A stretch of 25,653 nucleotides of DNA from Fimenecus sp045594885 (GTDB lineage Bacteria > Bacillota > Clostridia > Oscillospirales > Acutalibacteraceae). A program made the position numbers and the translations under genes. Of this stretch, positions 23,406 through 25,653 are shown in pieces (position 1 is the stretch's first letter; each line of letters begins with the position of its first letter). Where the stretch lies: positions 1 to 25,653 of the forward strand of contig JAZNZJ010000067.1 of assembly GCA_045594885.1 (NCBI GenBank). The letters are read 5' to 3'. A model generated the notes under the pieces. That model was not told the origin of the DNA and did no database searches. It was given only the letters and a program-made list of their open reading frames with translations.

Positions 23406-24643
23406 GCAGATACAGCGAAGCAAAAGAAATATATGCAAGGTACGGCATAGATACTGAAAAAGCACTTGAAACACTTAAAAATGTATGTGTTTCCGTACAT
23501 TGCTGGCAGGGTGATGATGTAATAGGCTTTGACAGTAAAGAGGCTCTTTCAGGTGGTATTCAGACAACAGGCAACTATCCCGGTAAGGCAAGCACACCCG
23601 ATGAGCTTATGACAGACTATGACAAGGCTTTTTCGCTTATGCCCGGCAAAAAGAAACTTAATCTTCACGCTTCTTATGCTATCTTTGAAGACGGCGAAAC
23701 TGTAGCCAGAGATAAACTCCTGCCAAAGCACTTCAAAAAATGGGTTGAATTTGCGAAAGAAAGAAATATGGGCATCGACTTTAACCCCACTTTTTTCTCA
23801 CATCCTATGGTAAAAGATAATCTCACCCTTTCTTCTCCCGACGAAGAAGTGCGTACATATTGGGTCAATCACGGTAAAGCCTGCCTTAAAATTGCAGAAT
23901 ATTTTGCAGAAGAAACTGGTATTCCTTGTGTTATGAATATATGGATTCCTGATGGCTACAAGGATATTCCTGCTGACAGACTTTCACCGAGAATGAGATT
24001 TAAAAATAGCCTTGATGAAATTCTCAATACGCCTTATAATAAAGAGAAAGTATATGTAACTTTAGAATCAAAGGTATTCGGTATCGGTCTTGAAAGCTAT
24101 ACCGTAGGCTCTGCAGAATTTTGTCTTTCTTATTCTGATTACAAGGGTATTACACCTCTTATGGACAATGGTCACTATCATCCAACAGAAATGGTAAGCG
24201 ACAAGATTTCTTCACTTCTTCTCTTTAACAAAAAGATTGCACTTCATATAACAAGGGCAGTCCGTTGGGACTCAGACCACGTGGTTATCTTTGACGATGA
24301 AACAAAAGAGATTGCAAAGGAAATAGTAAGAAATAATGCACTTGAGAGAGTATTTATTGCAACAGATTATTTTGATGCATCAATAAATCGTATTTCTGCT
24401 TGGGTAACAGGTGTCAGAAGTGTACAAAAGGCGTTACTATTTGCTCTTTTACAGCCGGATGAAAAATTGAAAGAGTTACAGAAAGAAAGCAATTTTACTG
24501 AGATAATGTATCTTCAGGAAAAAATGAAAATTGCACCATTTGGTGATGTGTGGAATGAATATCTTACAAGAGAAAATGTACCGACAGATTATCTTACAGA
24601 AGTTAAGAAATACGAACAGGAAGTTCTGGTGAAAAGAGTATGA
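23402..24643 (+). CDS. rhaA: L-rhamnose isomerase
   Basis: RhaA converts L-rhamnose to L-rhamnulose and is metal-dependent with a TIM barrel. The 413-residue protein shows strong family signatures: SVHCWQGDDVIGFD, GGIQTTGNYPGKA, LNLHASYA, FNPTFFSHP and IWIPDGYKD, followed by LESKVFGIGLESYTVGS, DNGHYHPTEM and RWDSDHV, which carry the acidic and His metal ligands. Length matches RhaA (about 410-420). AAGGAGG precedes the ATG, within the end of rhaB, and the next start overlaps its stop by 4 bases, so all three rha genes are translationally coupled. Confidence 0.95.
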   Translation: MSRYSEAKEIYARYGIDTEKALETLKNVCVSVHCWQGDDVIGFDSKEALSGGIQTTGNYPGKASTPDELMTDYDKAFSLMPGKKKLNLHASYAIFEDGETVARDKLLPKHFKKWVEFAKERNMGIDFNPTFFSHPMVKDNLTLSSPDEEVRTYWVNHGKACLKIAEYFAEETGIPCVMNIWIPDGYKDIPADRLSPRMRFKNSLDEILNTPYNKEKVYVTLESKVFGIGLESYTVGSAEFCLSYSDYKGITPLMDNGHYHPTEMVSDKISSLLLFNKKIALHITRAVRWDSDHVVIFDDETKEIAKEIVRNNALERVFIATDYFDASINRISAWVTGVRSVQKALLFALLQPDEKLKELQKESNFTEIMYLQEKMKIAPFGDVWNEYLTRENVPTDYLTEVKKYEQEVLVKRV

Positions 24644-25455
24644 AAGATATTTTAACTGCTCCCTTTGTGGAAGAAATGAAAAAGACCACTGCTAATATGT
24701 ATCGTCTCGGCTGGGATGAAAGAAATGGTGGAAACATCAGTTATATGCTCAATGAAGACGAGGTAAAGGAATATCTTGACCTTGATAATGTTATCCGTAC
24801 AATTCCTACTGGCTTTGATGCAACTGACCTTATCGGTAAGATTTTTATTGTTACGGGTACAGGTAAGTATTTCAAAAATGTGGAGGCAGACCCCGAAACA
24901 AACCTTGGTATTATCCGCATTGCAAAGGACGGCACAACAGCCGAGCTTCTTTGGGGTTATAAGGACGGCGGTAAGTTTACAAGTGAACTGCCTGCTCACC
25001 TTATGAGTCACATGTCAAGACTTAAGGTTGACCCTGAAAACAGAGTTGTTATGCACTCACACCCGACACACACTCTTGCAATGAACTATGTTCACGAGCT
25101 TGATGAAAAGAAATTTACTCATACACTTTGGGAAATGTGCACAGAGTGTATTGTAGTTTTTCCTGACGGTGTAGGTGTTCTTCCTTGGATGCTTTGTGGT
25201 ACAAATGAAATTGGTGAAGCTACTGCAAAGAAAATGGAAGAGTTCAGACTTGTTGTTTGGGGAATGCACGGAATTTACGGTGCAGGTAGGACAATGGACG
25301 AAACCTTTGGCCTTATTGAAACTGTAGAAAAGGCTGCACAGATTTATATGCTCACAGCACATTTACCAAGAATAAACACTATCAAAGATGAAGAAATGGT
25401 GGAGCTTGCGGAGTTCTTCGGTGTCAATTACAGAAAGGATTTTCTGAATATATAA
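24640..25455 (+). CDS. rhaD: Rhamnulose-1-phosphate aldolase
   Basis: RhaD cleaves L-rhamnulose 1-phosphate to dihydroxyacetone phosphate and L-lactaldehyde. The 271-residue protein is of class II zinc aldolase/adducin type: WDERNGGNISYML at the N-terminus (phosphate loop), SELPAHLMSH with Glu116, HSHPTHTLAMNY with His139 and His141, and GMHGIYGAG with His210. These closely match the positions of the Glu117/His141/His143/His212 site of E. coli RhaD. It completes the kinase-isomerase-aldolase set. No rhamnose transporter or lactaldehyde enzyme is in view. Confidence 0.94.
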   Translation: MKDILTAPFVEEMKKTTANMYRLGWDERNGGNISYMLNEDEVKEYLDLDNVIRTIPTGFDATDLIGKIFIVTGTGKYFKNVEADPETNLGIIRIAKDGTTAELLWGYKDGGKFTSELPAHLMSHMSRLKVDPENRVVMHSHPTHTLAMNYVHELDEKKFTHTLWEMCTECIVVFPDGVGVLPWMLCGTNEIGEATAKKMEEFRLVVWGMHGIYGAGRTMDETFGLIETVEKAAQIYMLTAHLPRINTIKDEEMVELAEFFGVNYRKDFLNI

Positions 25456-25492
25456 TCAACCCGACAAACAATTATTTGCGGAGGATGAATTT

Positions 25493-25653
25493 ATGAATGT
25501 AAAGGAATATATCGAGAATAATTGGGATAATACAACCCGTTTATTTACAGAGGATGATGATACATTAATAGGCTTGCCGCATCCCTATACTGTGCCCTGT
25601 ATAGAAGGGAAATTTCAGGAAATGTATTATTGGGATGTTTATTTCACAAATGT
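25493..25653 (+). CDS. Trehalase-like (GH37-type) glycosidase, 5' end only
   Basis: The frame opens at ATG 25493 with GCGGAGGA before it and runs to the window end (53 codons). The visible part reads MNVKEYIENNWDN, then GLPHPYTVPCIEGKFQEMYY and WDVYFTN. This last part resembles the first signature of trehalase-family (alpha/alpha)6-barrel enzymes (PGGRFxExYxWDxY). It follows rhaD by 37 bases, so it may be in the rhamnose operon and act on a rhamnose- or glucose-containing oligosaccharide. GH37 trehalase or a related GH63/MGH1-like glycosidase are both possible. Confidence 0.65.
   Translation, partial: MNVKEYIENNWDNTTRLFTEDDDTLIGLPHPYTVPCIEGKFQEMYYWDVYFTN

Noticed and set aside
24652..25011. 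119-residue minus-strand frame within rhaD
   Set aside because: Antisense of a conserved aldolase gene with no own signals.

Overview
The window looks like the chromosome of a low-GC Gram-positive anaerobe of the class Clostridia, probably a gut Oscillospiraceae or Lachnospiraceae relative. The reasons are AT-rich DNA with strong AGGAGG ribosome sites, sigma-A-type promoters, lipoprotein and sorting signals without any outer-membrane genes, a Bacillus-like YdjG/YdjH/YdjI module, and an L-rhamnose operon of Firmicutes type. Taxonomy is inference from these traits only.

Region 1 (1-4450) holds a membrane-anchored surface protein with three repeated domains (minus strand). It is followed by two convergent paralogous regulators, each a seven-helix membrane domain fused to a LuxR-type DNA-binding domain. 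The second is co-transcribed with a small XRE-type repressor from a clear promoter.

Region 2 (4560-12672) is a nine-gene plus-strand operon. At its core are an SPFH protein with C-terminal zinc ribbons (YdjI-like), a zinc-ribbon membrane protein (YdjG-like) and a TPM-domain membrane protein (YdjH-like). In Bacillus subtilis these three tether PspA to the membrane under envelope stress. No PspA is in view. The operon instead carries a DUF4428-like zinc-ribbon protein with nine Asn/Gln-rich repeats, a 56-residue membrane peptide, an MGLFD-start protein and two lipoproteins (a probable beta-propeller and an RsiV-like one). I read it as a variant envelope-stress complex, probably controlled by the neighbouring membrane-bound regulators; the link is inferred from position.

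Region 3 (12673-13368) has no protein gene. It holds a composite structured repeat, then an apparently independent transcription unit for a structured non-coding RNA with its own promoter, a long imperfect dyad and an intrinsic terminator. From 13138 to 13368 I see only AT-rich sequence without a convincing promoter.

Region 4 (13369-20600) is a surface-glycan locus: two oppositely oriented paralogous GT-C-type membrane glycosyltransferases, a truncated and an intact copy of a radical SAM protein, a GtrB/DPM1-type polyprenyl-phosphate glycosyltransferase and a sugar nucleotidyltransferase. The truncated radical SAM copy shares a nearly identical 120-bp direct repeat with the intact gene, which marks a recombination junction.

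Region 5 (20601-25653) starts with a terminator and a second full copy of the composite repeat. Then comes an AraC regulator divergent from rhaB-rhaA-rhaD, which overlap by 4 bp each, followed by the start of a trehalase-like glycosidase cut by the window edge. The divergent region has two 11-bp direct repeats 22 bp apart that look like the regulator's operator.
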